DNA of 64,000 nucleotides, taken from Nostoc sphaeroides. Lineage in GTDB: Bacteria > Cyanobacteriota > Cyanobacteriia > Cyanobacteriales > Nostocaceae. Positions 25,423 through 34,319 of this stretch are shown in pieces; the stretch's first letter is position 1; every line of letters starts with the position of its first letter. The translations under genes and the position numbers were made by a program. The notes below the pieces were generated by a model. The model was not told where the DNA came from and made no database searches. It was given only the letters and a program-made list of their open reading frames with translations. The DNA is taken from contig NZ_CP031941.1 in NCBI RefSeq assembly GCF_003443655.1, positions 1,421,501 to 1,485,500 on the forward strand. The letters are read 5' to 3'.

Positions 25423-27573
25423 TCACCCTGTTGGTGTGGGCGTAGAGTTGATTTCAGCTATGCGACTTTGGGCGTATTCTTGGATTGGTGCATAGTTAAT
25501 GGTGGTGGCGAGTTCAGCCGCATGAGTTAAGGAATTAATTGCAGCTTCTGAGTCTCCCATGTTTAACTGTGCATTGGCGATAAAATATGCGAGGTTACGA
25601 CTTTGACTGTAGATATCGCCAATTTGGATGTAGAGATTTTGTGCTTGCTGGAGATATTCTAGTTTTTGCTGGGGATTTTCTTGCAACTTACCGAATTCTT
25701 GCAGGATATTCGCTTCCCCCAAGCGAGAACCAGTGTCGCGGTAAAATGACAATGCGGTTTCGTAGCGTTGTAATGCTTCATCACTGCGTTTGAGGAACTG
25801 CAAAACATCGCCGATCGCTTTTAATGTATTAGCTTCCCCCAAGCGATCGCCAATGTCGCGGTAAAATGACAATGCGGTTTCGTAGCGTTCTAATGCTTCA
25901 TCACGTCGGTCAAGGAACTGCAATACATCGCCGATCGCTCTTAATGTATTCGCTTCCCCCAAGCGTGCGCCGATGTCGCGGTAAAATGACAAAGCGGTTT
26001 CGTAGCGTTCTAATGCTTCATCACGTCGGTCAAGGAACTGCAAAACATCGCCGATCGCTTTTAATGTATTCGCTTCCCCCAAGCGATCGCCGATGTCGCG
26101 GTAAAATGACAATGCGGTTTCGTAGCGTTCTAATGCTTCATCACGTCGGTCAAGGAACTGCAAAACATCGCCGATACTTCTTAATGTATTCGCTTCCCCC
26201 AAGCGTGCGCCGATGTCGCGGTAAAATGACAAAGCGGTTTCGTAGCGTTCTAATGCTTCATCACGTCGGTCAAGGAACTGCAAAACATCGCCGATACTTC
26301 TTAATGTATTCGCTTCCCCCAAGCGATCGCCGATGTCGCGGTAAAATGACAAAGCGGTTTCGTAGCGTTCTAATGCTTCATCACGTCGGTCAAGGAACTG
26401 CAAAACATCGCCGATCGCTCTTAATGTATTCGCTTCCCCCAAGCGAGAACCAGTGTCGCGGTAAAATGACAATGCGGTTTCGTAGCGTTCTAATGCTTCA
26501 TCACGTCGGTCAAGGAACTGCAAAACATCGCCGATCGCTCTTAATGTATTCGCTTCCCCCAAGCGAGAACCAGTGTCGCGGTAAAATGACAATGCGGTTT
26601 CGTAGCGTTCTAATGCTTCATCACTGCGTTTGAGGAACTGCAAAACATCGCCGATGGCTTGTAATGTATTCGCTTCCCCTTGCCTGTCGCCTATCTCCTG
26701 GTAAATTAAGAGTGCCTGTTGATAACAATCATTAGCTTTTTTGACCTCATCGTAAAATTCAAAATAGAGATTTCCTAACTTTTCCAAGCTACTAGCTAAA
26801 TCAGCCTTTAACCCCAACTTTGTTTGCAAAGCAATTGCTTTTTCGTATGCCTTAATTGCCAATTGGCGTTCTTGCTGACTGCGATAGCGCTGTTTATAAG
26901 CTTCCGCTAAACTCTCATAAAGCGTTGCTAATAATGGTGCTTCCTTCTCTTGGGCTTCAATTTGCTCAATGAGTCGTAAAATTTCTTCTAAAGGTAAACC
27001 GCCTGGTTCCTCTGGTATCGTCTTGGATATGTCTCGTGAAACATTCGCACTTGCTAATTCTAGAGACACAGACTCGCGTTTAAACCAAAACACTCCACCT
27101 CGCCAACTCCAAAAATCCGGCGCTTTTTCCACCAAGCGAACTAATATTGGTTCAGTTAACCACAACACAATCGGAAAGTGAAATTGTCGCAGTGCTTCCC
27201 TTGTCCATTGTAAGTAGCCAAAAAACCTGTCTTCTTCTGATTTGGGTGCGTCTAGCTTTACCGACAGCAACTCATCTATACCTAATACTGTAATTACCGC
27301 AGGTGTACCCTGTTGTAAATCTGGCTCTGCCTCTATCAACTGCGCTACGGCATAGCGTAAACTAGGATCTTGATTGCGTACCCTTATCCGATAGGTAAAA
27401 AAGTCCTGCTGTATGAGTTCAGTTTCGTATTGCTGAATGAGTTTTTCGCGTAAATTGCGATCGTCACAAACTGCAATCAGCAAATTTAAAATACCCTGAC
27501 TCGCTTCAAGGGCTACAATTAACTTCTGATAATTCCGTTGATTTTCTGCTTTTGGATCATCGGTTAACATCAT
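25423..27573 (-). CDS. TPR protein with eight near-identical repeats, partner of ATPase
   Basis: The 716-residue protein has three parts. Residues 1-165 form an alpha/beta domain (ALEASQGILNLLIAVCDD ... FHFPIVLWLTEPILVRLVEKAPDFWSWRGGVFWF) that looks like a P-loop fold without Walker A. Residues 190-298 carry divergent TPR helices. Residues 299-618 hold eight TPR units of exactly 40 residues (GEANTL-x-x-IGDVLQFL...), followed by a degenerate TPR tail. The units differ only at unit positions 7, 8, 17, 19, 24, 36 and 38. Its start overlaps the stop of the ATPase gene (ATGA), indicating translational coupling. Family knowledge: NTPases paired with near-identical repeat proteins are typical of conflict and signalling systems in multicellular bacteria. 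Ligand and output are unknown. Confidence 0.85.
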   Translation of the reverse strand: MMLTDDPKAENQRNYQKLIVALEASQGILNLLIAVCDDRNLREKLIQQYETELIQQDFFTYRIRVRNQDPSLRYAVAQLIEAEPDLQQGTPAVITVLGIDELLSVKLDAPKSEEDRFFGYLQWTREALRQFHFPIVLWLTEPILVRLVEKAPDFWSWRGGVFWFKRESVSLELASANVSRDISKTIPEEPGGLPLEEILRLIEQIEAQEKEAPLLATLYESLAEAYKQRYRSQQERQLAIKAYEKAIALQTKLGLKADLASSLEKLGNLYFEFYDEVKKANDCYQQALLIYQEIGDRQGEANTLQAIGDVLQFLKRSDEALERYETALSFYRDTGSRLGEANTLRAIGDVLQFLDRRDEALERYETALSFYRDTGSRLGEANTLRAIGDVLQFLDRRDEALERYETALSFYRDIGDRLGEANTLRSIGDVLQFLDRRDEALERYETALSFYRDIGARLGEANTLRSIGDVLQFLDRRDEALERYETALSFYRDIGDRLGEANTLKAIGDVLQFLDRRDEALERYETALSFYRDIGARLGEANTLRAIGDVLQFLDRRDEALERYETALSFYRDIGDRLGEANTLKAIGDVLQFLKRSDEALQRYETALSFYRDTGSRLGEANILQEFGKLQENPQQKLEYLQQAQNLYIQIGDIYSQSRNLAYFIANAQLNMGDSEAAINSLTHAAELATTINYAPIQEYAQSRIAEINSTPTPTG
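25720..26679 (-). repeat. 120-bp coding tandem repeats (8 TPR units)
   Basis: There are eight consecutive 120-bp units within the TPR gene. Synonymous positions are almost as conserved as the protein, so the units are recent copies or are kept alike by gene conversion. The first and last units share K-x-S at unit positions 17 and 19, while the six inner ones have D-x-R. This suggests amplification from the middle. Confidence 0.92.
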
Positions 27574-28859
27574 TTAATCAGCTGCTTGCGTTTGAGTATC
27601 TCCACCACAATGGGATGCACGTCATACCACAAATCATCATTCTCATACTCCAGCACGTATAATCCATGCAGCAGCGAGAGAAAATCGTCACTTTTCGCAT
27701 CTTTGGGTGTGAAATTTTCGTATGTCGTTACTAATATGTTAGTCAAATTCTCACCCAATGGACGAGCAAATTCATTCCGCAAATCTTTGACTGCTAATTG
27801 CAGAACTTCTTGATTAATTTTGATATCTAAGCGTTCTGGTTCCGAACGAATCAGCAACAAACACTGAGAACAACATTCTCTAGCTATTCTTACCAATTCT
27901 CGCACTACACCGCCACTATTAAGGACAATTTGCCTTGCGGTTTCAGGTTCGATTAATTCTGGTGGAATACGCCTTTCAAGAATATCCAGAAACAATTTAA
28001 GCAATTGTTCTTTGGGTACTCCGTCGGGTTTGCGGCTGTCTCCGGGATTGAAGAACTTACAGACAGCCATCAACTGAATCCGAGATACAACAGATTGCAG
28101 AATGGGGAGTAATTCACTGTTGCGAATTGCCGAAATAGGAATTGTATAGATAATTTGAAACTTCGGGAGAAATAAAGAATTAATATTATTTTTATAAATA
28201 TCTTCGACTAAACCCAAATCAAGCTTATCCAAGTCATCAATGACGATGAGAACTTGCTTACCAGTAGCAGCTTGAATGATAGAGGCAATTTCATCAGCCT
28301 TACGGGCGAGTTCCGAAACCTTCCGTTCGTAAGTCTTTTTAATTTCTTCCCGAAACGTTGCTTCATTTTTGAGCTTGGCAGTGATAATTTTTAAGAAATC
28401 ACCACCCACTCCAATCTCAGATTTTAAGTCTTTGGTAACTGTCTCTGTCTGAGTAGTAGTGAACCATTCTAAAAGAGATTTTTCAATATCTTTAGAAATT
28501 TCTATTTCAGCTTTAGTCGCTTGAGTTAATAAAGTTAAAGTAATCGCATACAAAATATTAATATGGTTAACATCTGACATCTCAATCAAGTCAGAAACCG
28601 AAAAGAAAGCAACAAAATATCCTTGCTGGTTCATTTTTTTAGCAAATTTCGCCAGCAGACTAGACTTGCCACAACCGCGATGTCCGGCAAACATAATTTT
28701 GCCATTAGGCGGTGCATCTTCAACAGCTTGTTCTAAGCGGGCGATCGTCTCGTTAGCAAAATCAACCCGAAAGGCTTCAACCTGTCTCGCTGTGATGAGT
28801 GGGAATAGTTCTAAATCCTGATACGCTTTGCGAAACTTTTCCAGCAGAGTTTTGTCCAT
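27570..28859 (-). CDS. P-loop ATPase (AAA/STAND-like), operon with TPR protein
   Basis: The 429-residue protein has Walker A GHRGCGKSS (residues 59-67), Walker B VLIVIDDLD (203-211), a charged helical insertion between them (about 115-195, KEEIKKTYERKVSELARKADEI) and a C-terminal region resembling a winged helix (DFLSLLHGLYVLEYENDDLWYDVHPIVVEIL). No nuclease, protease or membrane domain is visible, so any effector must be the TPR protein, another gene, or an N-terminal adaptor contact. The ATG at 28859 is about 245 bp from the divergent sat gene. The four-base overlap with the TPR gene implies a 1:1 functional unit. It could be a KAP- or MNS-type NTPase; the family assignment is not firm. Confidence 0.82.
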   Translation of the reverse strand: MDKTLLEKFRKAYQDLELFPLITARQVEAFRVDFANETIARLEQAVEDAPPNGKIMFAGHRGCGKSSLLAKFAKKMNQQGYFVAFFSVSDLIEMSDVNHINILYAITLTLLTQATKAEIEISKDIEKSLLEWFTTTQTETVTKDLKSEIGVGGDFLKIITAKLKNEATFREEIKKTYERKVSELARKADEIASIIQAATGKQVLIVIDDLDKLDLGLVEDIYKNNINSLFLPKFQIIYTIPISAIRNSELLPILQSVVSRIQLMAVCKFFNPGDSRKPDGVPKEQLLKLFLDILERRIPPELIEPETARQIVLNSGGVVRELVRIARECCSQCLLLIRSEPERLDIKINQEVLQLAVKDLRNEFARPLGENLTNILVTTYENFTPKDAKSDDFLSLLHGLYVLEYENDDLWYDVHPIVVEILKRKQLIK

Positions 28860-29103
28860 GTTTATCTTTTGGCCATGCTCGAATTATCATAGCCAATTAT
28901 GACATTACTGCTGACACCATAACGCACACAAAGAACGGGCAAAGAAAGTATTTAGAAAGTATTTAATAATTTCTTTGCGTCCACGTAGTTTATCTTAGTT
29001 TGTCCCATACCCAATACCCAAACTTTTTTTCTCTACGTACCAGCATTTGGTAAGTTAGTACATAATCTGAAACAATAACATTAAAAGCAGAGAGGGGATT
29101 ACA

Positions 29104-30282
29104 TTGAGTCACAATCCAGATGCCATAGCCCCGCACGGTGGACAGTTGGTTAACCGTATCGCCACAGCAGAACAAAGAGCAGAGTTTCTCTCAAAAGCTG
29201 ACTTTTTGCCGCGAGTGCAACTAGACGATCGCGCCGTTTCTGATCTAGAAATGATTGCGATCGGTGCTTTTAGTCCACTGACGGGTTTTATGAACCAGCA
29301 AGACTACGATCGCACTGTAACAGAAATGCGATTAGCTAACGGTCTTGTCTGGTCAATTCCAATTACACTATCGGTCAGCGAAGAAGTAGCTTCCCCGTTA
29401 CAAGAAGGCGGCTTAATCCGTCTGGATAACTCCAGAGGTGAATTTATTGGGGTTTTGCAACTGACGCAAAAATATAACTACGACAAAACCCGCGAAGCCA
29501 TAAATGTCTACCGCACTGATGATGCTAAACATCCCGGCGTGCAGGTACTCTATAACCAAGGTACTGTACATCTGGCGGGTGATATTTGGTTGTTGCAACG
29601 CGAACCTCATCCCCAGTTTCCCACTTACCAAATCGATCCAGCTGCCTCACGGCAACTATTTAGAGATAAAGGTTGGAAAACCATCGTTGGCTTTCAAACT
29701 CGCAACCCCATCCACCGCGCCCATGAATATATTCAAAAGTGCGCCTTAGAAATCGTTGATGGTCTATTTTTGCACCCATTAGTCGGGGCGACAAAAGAAG
29801 ATGATATCGCTGCTGACGTGCGGATGCGTTGCTATGAAATTTTGCTGGAACACTATTACCCCTTAGACCGGGTAACTTTGGCAATCAATCCAGCCGCAAT
29901 GCGCTATGCTGGGCCTCGTGAAGCCATATTCCATGCTTTAGTCCGCAAAAACTACGGCTGTACTCACTTTATCGTCGGACGGGATCATGCTGGCGTTGGT
30001 GACTATTATGGCACTTACGATGCTCAATACATCTTTGATGAATTTGCGCCAAGTGAATTGGGCATTGTGCCGATGAAATTTGAACACGCTTTCTACTGCA
30101 CGCGCACTAAGCAGATGGCAACATCTAAAACCAGTCCCAGCAAGCCAGAAGAACGTATTCATTTATCGGGAACAAAAGTCAGGGAAATGCTGCGACGCGG
30201 TGAATTACCACCACCAGAATTTTCTCGTCCAGAGGTAGCGGCAGAGTTAGCGCGGGCAATGCAGATAGAAGTACCGGCATAA
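29104..30282 (+). CDS. sat: sulfate adenylyltransferase (ATP sulfurylase)
   Basis: The enzyme activates sulfate to adenosine 5'-phosphosulfate in assimilation. The 392-residue protein is the single-domain bacterial/plant type: N-terminal PUA-like part ([16 protein letters not shown]), catalytic [12 protein letters not shown] (HxxH-type motif), [27 protein letters not shown] and C-terminal [17 protein letters not shown]. There is no APS kinase domain. The start is TTG at 29104, preceded by AGAGAGGGG; no ATG occurs in frame before the conserved core, so TTG is the likely initiator. It stands alone in a transcription unit and is followed by aattcgtaattcgtaatt repeats. Confidence 0.95.
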   Translation: MSHNPDAIAPHGGQLVNRIATAEQRAEFLSKADFLPRVQLDDRAVSDLEMIAIGAFSPLTGFMNQQDYDRTVTEMRLANGLVWSIPITLSVSEEVASPLQEGGLIRLDNSRGEFIGVLQLTQKYNYDKTREAINVYRTDDAKHPGVQVLYNQGTVHLAGDIWLLQREPHPQFPTYQIDPAASRQLFRDKGWKTIVGFQTRNPIHRAHEYIQKCALEIVDGLFLHPLVGATKEDDIAADVRMRCYEILLEHYYPLDRVTLAINPAAMRYAGPREAIFHALVRKNYGCTHFIVGRDHAGVGDYYGTYDAQYIFDEFAPSELGIVPMKFEHAFYCTRTKQMATSKTSPSKPEERIHLSGTKVREMLRRGELPPPEFSRPEVAAELARAMQIEVPA

Positions 30283-30488
30283 TTCGTAATTCGTAATTCG
30301 TAATTAAGACTCCACTGATGAATCCGCTTTCCTTGAGTAACTTAAGTTAGGGACTCTGTTACCAGAAATTATGAATTATGAATGAACAATTATTTGGTCA
30401 AGAAGCAAACAGTATTGACCGTAACTTTACAATACAGTGTTCAGCCCTGTAAGCTGCTAGCTAATGGGCTTAGGGCTGATAGCTAATT

Positions 30489-32633
30489 ATGGAACGGCGC
30501 ACGTTTTTAAACAGAATCGGCTCAATACTCGCGGTATTGGGGGTAACTGAAGCTGAGTGGTTGTCTTTGGGAAATCGCTATTATCAGGCTTTGGCGCAAC
30601 CCAGTCCGCGCAAGTTGGCATTGTTAATAGGTATTAACCAATACCCAAGAATTCCAGCCCTCAGTGGTTGTCTGACGGATGTGGATTTACAAAGAGAACT
30701 TTTGATTAACCGCTTTGGTTTCCAAGGGTCAGATATTTTAACCTTAACTGAGGAACAAGCTAGCAGGGAATTCATTGAGGCAGCTTTTTTAGATCACTTG
30801 GGCAAGCAAGCTAAAGCCGATGATCTTGTCGTCTTCCACTTTAGCGGTTATGGCAGCCGTGTAAAATTAGAGACATCGCCAGAGACAATGCAAAATGCTC
30901 TAGTGCCAGCTAATGTGGGTGAATATACACAAAATGATAAAATCGTCAACTATATATTAGAAGAAACTCTACTGCTATTATTGCGATCGCTGCCCACAAA
31001 CCGAGTCACAGCAGTATTGGATACTAGCTATGATGTTCCTAGCCCAGTCTTAGGGTTAAAAATTCGCGCCCTTCAGGAGTCAGTAGCAAAGCTAGCAGCA
31101 GAAGAACTGGACTTTCTCAAACAACTTAAAACTCAGAAATTATCCAGCACTCCAATTGTTTTAACAGCTACCTCAGAACCAAACCAGCCAGCAAGGGAAG
31201 GACTCTTTTCTGGTTTTAGTGCGGGGTTATTTACCTACGCCTTGACACAGTATTTGTGGGAATTCACCCCAGCTACCACAATTCAAGTCGCCCTGTCGTG
31301 TATGGAAAATTCTCTATACAAATTGGGTAGTAAACAGCAACCGGGGTTATTAAGTAGTGAGAAAAATCAACGTGTAGAGACGTTACATGTAACGTCTCTA
31401 CAGCCAGACAGCATCATTGGTGCAGAAGGCGTAGTGAGTGCTATTGAAGAAGACGGTAAAACAGTCTATCTGTGGTTGGCAGGATTACCTCCACAAGTGC
31501 TGCTATACTACGGAGTTAATTCTCGATTTACATTAGAAACAACAGAGCAATTAGTATTGCGATCGCGCACTGGGTTAACTGCAAAAGCCCAAATTTCCAA
31601 AATTGAAAGTGCAAATCCCCTAAAAGTTGGGCAACTCGTCCAAGAAGCAGTCCGGGTTTTACCGCGAAATATTCATTTAACAATAGCTTTGGATACTAGA
31701 TTAGAAAGAATTGAGCGGGTAGATGCGACAAGTGCCTTTGCTGGATTTTCCCATGTATCCACCGTAATAGCAGGAGAAAAACCGGCCGATTATATATTTG
31801 CCAAGCTAGAGGAAATTCCTAGTCGTTATGGTCTATTTTCTCTTGGTGGCGAACTAATTCCCAATACCATCGGGGAAGTAGGAGAAGCAGTAAAATTAAC
31901 AGTGCAAAGGTTAGCGCCAAAATTATCAACCCTGTTTGCAGCCAAGTTATGGCGACTTACAGAAAATCAAGGTTCTTCCCGCTTGCCTCTCAAGGCAACC
32001 TTAGAAATAATTAGCGGTATATCACCACAGGTGGTGATGCAGCGTGAAACAATACGAACTTTCAAACCTGAAACTTCGATAAAAAAATCAGTACAGACGC
32101 GATTAATCGCCTCTCTCCCCACTGCGATTGTGCCTATCGGTAGTCGAATGCAATATCGAGTGGAAAACCAGAGCGATCGCCCAGTATATTTAATCTTACT
32201 GGGATTAAACAATAATCATACAGCAGTTGCTTTCTACTCTTGGGAAACCCCTCAAGAAGCAAACACTGCCGACACCAAGCCCCTCATCAAACAAGTTGTC
32301 ATCCCCCCAGGTGAAAGCCTCACCCTACCGCAAACTAATGCTGCTTCCGAATGGCTGATTTCAGGGCCAGCTCGCTTTTGCGAACAACAACTAATTTTTA
32401 GTACTGCCCCCTTTAGCGAAACTCTCGCCGCCTTGAGTACTGCTAAGTATTCCACAGCCGAAGAACGGCCGATTGGTTCATTGTTGAATCCCTTAGACGT
32501 TGCACAAGCCTTGCTACAAGACTTGCATAACGCCAGCGCCCTCAAAGCGGAAATGAACGGCACAGCAGCCGACTCATATATCTTGGATGTGAATAATTGG
32601 GCAAGTCTTAGCTTTAGTTTTCAGGTTGTGTAA
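30489..32633 (+). CDS. caspase-fold (orthocaspase-like) protein, catalytic dyad replaced
   Basis: The 714-residue protein has an N-terminal twin-arginine-like segment (RRTFLNRIGSILAVLG) and then a p20 caspase fold (KLALLIGINQYP, DDLVVFHFSGYG, VTAVLDTSYDVP). The usual catalytic His of SGHG is Tyr121 and the usual Cys is Ser180, so it should not be a cysteine protease. This Tyr/Ser form is a known pseudo-orthocaspase variant in cyanobacteria. A long C-terminal region (about 300-714) contains a beta-rich DUF4384-like part (IGSRMQYRVENQSDRPVYLILLGLN). It may act as a scaffold or sensor at the membrane. Two palindromic dispersed repeats lie in frame in the gene. It is monocistronic. Confidence 0.88.
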   Translation: MERRTFLNRIGSILAVLGVTEAEWLSLGNRYYQALAQPSPRKLALLIGINQYPRIPALSGCLTDVDLQRELLINRFGFQGSDILTLTEEQASREFIEAAFLDHLGKQAKADDLVVFHFSGYGSRVKLETSPETMQNALVPANVGEYTQNDKIVNYILEETLLLLLRSLPTNRVTAVLDTSYDVPSPVLGLKIRALQESVAKLAAEELDFLKQLKTQKLSSTPIVLTATSEPNQPAREGLFSGFSAGLFTYALTQYLWEFTPATTIQVALSCMENSLYKLGSKQQPGLLSSEKNQRVETLHVTSLQPDSIIGAEGVVSAIEEDGKTVYLWLAGLPPQVLLYYGVNSRFTLETTEQLVLRSRTGLTAKAQISKIESANPLKVGQLVQEAVRVLPRNIHLTIALDTRLERIERVDATSAFAGFSHVSTVIAGEKPADYIFAKLEEIPSRYGLFSLGGELIPNTIGEVGEAVKLTVQRLAPKLSTLFAAKLWRLTENQGSSRLPLKATLEIISGISPQVVMQRETIRTFKPETSIKKSVQTRLIASLPTAIVPIGSRMQYRVENQSDRPVYLILLGLNNNHTAVAFYSWETPQEANTADTKPLIKQVVIPPGESLTLPQTNAASEWLISGPARFCEQQLIFSTAPFSETLAALSTAKYSTAEERPIGSLLNPLDVAQALLQDLHNASALKAEMNGTAADSYILDVNNWASLSFSFQVV
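31374..31401. repeat. perfect 28-bp palindrome inside the caspase-like gene
   Basis: GTAGAGACGTTACA followed by its exact complement TGTAACGTCTCTAC. It is read in frame as VETLHVTSL. Relatives of this palindrome occur in intergenic DNA at 19393 and 60419. Confidence 0.85.
32093..32116. repeat. second palindromic repeat inside the caspase-like gene
   Basis: acagacgcgattaatcgcctctct is a variant of the GTAGAGACGCG palindrome with one arm mutated. It is read in frame as QTRLIASL. The identical core (acagacgcgattaatcgc) is at 58854. Confidence 0.75.
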
Positions 32634-32646
32634 ACAACGATATGAT

Positions 32647-32759
32647 GCAATACAGTTCAGTTAAGCATTTTTCTCTTCTCTCTGTTTCCTCTGCGTCTCT
32701 GTGGTTCGTTAAAAAAATTGACTTTGATAAAAAGTTTTAGCCTTAACCCAAGCGTATTG
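32647..32759. mobile_element. MITE-like element, CAATACGSTT family
   Basis: The ends GCAATACAGTTCAGTTAAG and CTTAACCCAAGCGTATTG match the ends of the elements at 7934-8088 and 50777-50914. The interior (cctctgcgtctctgtggttcgttaaaaaaattgactttgataaaaag) matches the 7934 copy in part. No clean target duplication is visible. Confidence 0.65.
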
Positions 32760-32760
32760 A

Positions 32761-32822
32761 TATTTAGTCCTCTTAAGAGGACTTGAGCTATTAGCCTCGG
32801 AATTTATTCCCAGGCGGGTTAG
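32761..32822. repeat. partial palindromic repeat
   Basis: tagtcctcttaagaggactt, then gctattagcctcggaattt, then cccaggcgggttagc is an inverted, partial relative of the repeats at 53154-53351 and 62780-63195. The remaining 330 bp before the PRC-barrel gene show nothing recognisable. Confidence 0.5.
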
Positions 32823-33149
32823 CAACCAAACGGAAGATTTATTTGATGTTGGTAATGATAAATCTTAAAAAGGGAGGTTGGGGGGATCTTAAAAAGATTA
32901 AAACTTAACTTAATCGTATTGGCTCATCTCTAGTAAAACTTTTTTATATCAGCATAAGCTAGAGTTTTATATCACTTTAGTTCTACTCCTCTTGATTGCC
33001 CTGAGTGTTCAAATTGAGTATTTAGATCATAAGGTATGAACTAGAAACCATAAAATCTCTCAATTGGATTCAGTCGCCAGCAGGATGAAACTGAGCACAA
33101 TATTTTTTACACTATTAAATAAACCTTATAAACAACCTGGAAACAGCGT

Positions 33150-33992
33150 ATGCCTCTTCACAAACTTGAACATTTTGACCCAAACTATCGAGAAACCTTT
33201 GACGGAGACGACGTTAGAGCTTTGGATCTTTACACCGAAGGAGGAGACAGAGTTGGCTCAGTGGCGGATGTTTTAGTTGATGACGAGGGGCATTTCCGGT
33301 ATTTAGTTATTGATACAAGCTCAGATTTTTTGGGTAAGAAAATATTGCTACCAATTGGTCTTTCCCGGATAGACTATCCTGCAAAACGCGTCTATGTTGA
33401 TGGGTTAAGCAGACATCAAGTAGAAGGTTTAGTCGAGTACAGAGAAGACATGGTTGTTGATCATGATTACGAAGAAAATGTCCGTCGTGTATTTCGTTCT
33501 CCAAGTAGTGGTGTAAATTACGATCGCAATACATACAATTACCAGACAGAACCAGCTTTATACGGGTTGAATGAGCAAGCTCATCAAACTTTTAGACTCT
33601 ACGAAGAACGATTAATTGCCAGCAAATACCGGATCAAAACCGGAGAAGTAACGGTTGGTAAACATATTGAAACAGATACTGCAAGCGTTACAGTACCTAT
33701 TCAAAAAGAACGAGTTGTAATTGAGCGAGTTGTGCCAACAGAAGCAGGAAAGGTTGTAGATCCCAATGAACTTAAGTTCCAAGAAGGGGAAGTAGCACGG
33801 ATAGAAGTATACGAAGAAACCCCTGAGATACGTAAAGAAGCCTTTGTGCGTGAAGAAGTCCGGGTTAAGAAAGTAGTAGAACGAGAGACTGTGGAAACAC
33901 AAAGCACCATTCGTCGAGAAGAGTTAGATGTTGATACTGAGGGTAATTTACAGGTGCAGGAACATGATACTCCTACACATGAAACTATTTAA
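33150..33992 (+). CDS. PRC-barrel plus DUF2382 stress-type protein
   Basis: In the 280-residue protein, an N-terminal PRC-barrel (residues about 18-95, GGDRVGSVADVLVDDEGHFRYLVID) is followed by a linker. A DUF2382/YsnF-like domain follows (LYEERLIASKYRIKTGEVTVGKHIETDTASVTVPIQKERVVIERV ... REELDVDTEG). The DUF2382 half is highly charged and predicted to form long beta/helical arms. Family knowledge: such proteins are often induced by stress and desiccation, but their mechanism is unknown. A close paralogue starts 328 bp downstream, so the pair arose by tandem duplication. Confidence 0.88.
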   Translation: MPLHKLEHFDPNYRETFDGDDVRALDLYTEGGDRVGSVADVLVDDEGHFRYLVIDTSSDFLGKKILLPIGLSRIDYPAKRVYVDGLSRHQVEGLVEYREDMVVDHDYEENVRRVFRSPSSGVNYDRNTYNYQTEPALYGLNEQAHQTFRLYEERLIASKYRIKTGEVTVGKHIETDTASVTVPIQKERVVIERVVPTEAGKVVDPNELKFQEGEVARIEVYEETPEIRKEAFVREEVRVKKVVERETVETQSTIRREELDVDTEGNLQVQEHDTPTHETI

Positions 33993-34039
33993 GTAGCTGG
34001 TCAATAAGTTTGTTTGGTAGATTTATCTGAAATAATCAT

Positions 34040-34077
34040 GCAGGCAAAGTTAATTTTTATCTCTGCCTGTGTTTTTG
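34040..34077 (+). terminator. putative terminator after first PRC/DUF2382 gene
   Basis: caggcaaag and ctctgcctg can pair around an A+T-rich loop and are followed by tgtttttg. A second hairpin (gattcccga ... tcgggaat, 34091-34120) follows, of a kind also seen at 19441. Either could end the transcript. Confidence 0.45.
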
Positions 34078-34319
34078 TATTAAACAACAAGATTCCCGAC
34101 TTCTTAGAGAAATCGGGAATTTAACGCTTTAAAAATTTTTCCTTTTAAGTAACGATATAGAAACGTGAATTTTCTTTACTCTGACATCAGATAATATTAT
34201 CTATAACTTTTGATAATTTAACTTTTAAAATAATTCATTCGCCAGAAGGAGGGAAATAAGTAATTAAATAGCTACTTTAGTTATTAGGAGATGGGAAGAA
34301 AAGTTTTGAGGAAAATATA

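Noticed and set aside
25202..25426. 74-codon minus-strand open frame downstream of the TPR gene
   Set aside because: It has no recognisable domain or convincing start and overlaps the TPR gene end by only a few bases; it was left unannotated.
25866..26633. 255-codon plus-strand open frame opposite the TPR repeats
   Set aside because: It is the antisense shadow of eight 120-bp coding repeats, with a repetitive HHVGQGTAKHRRS-like translation and no independent support.
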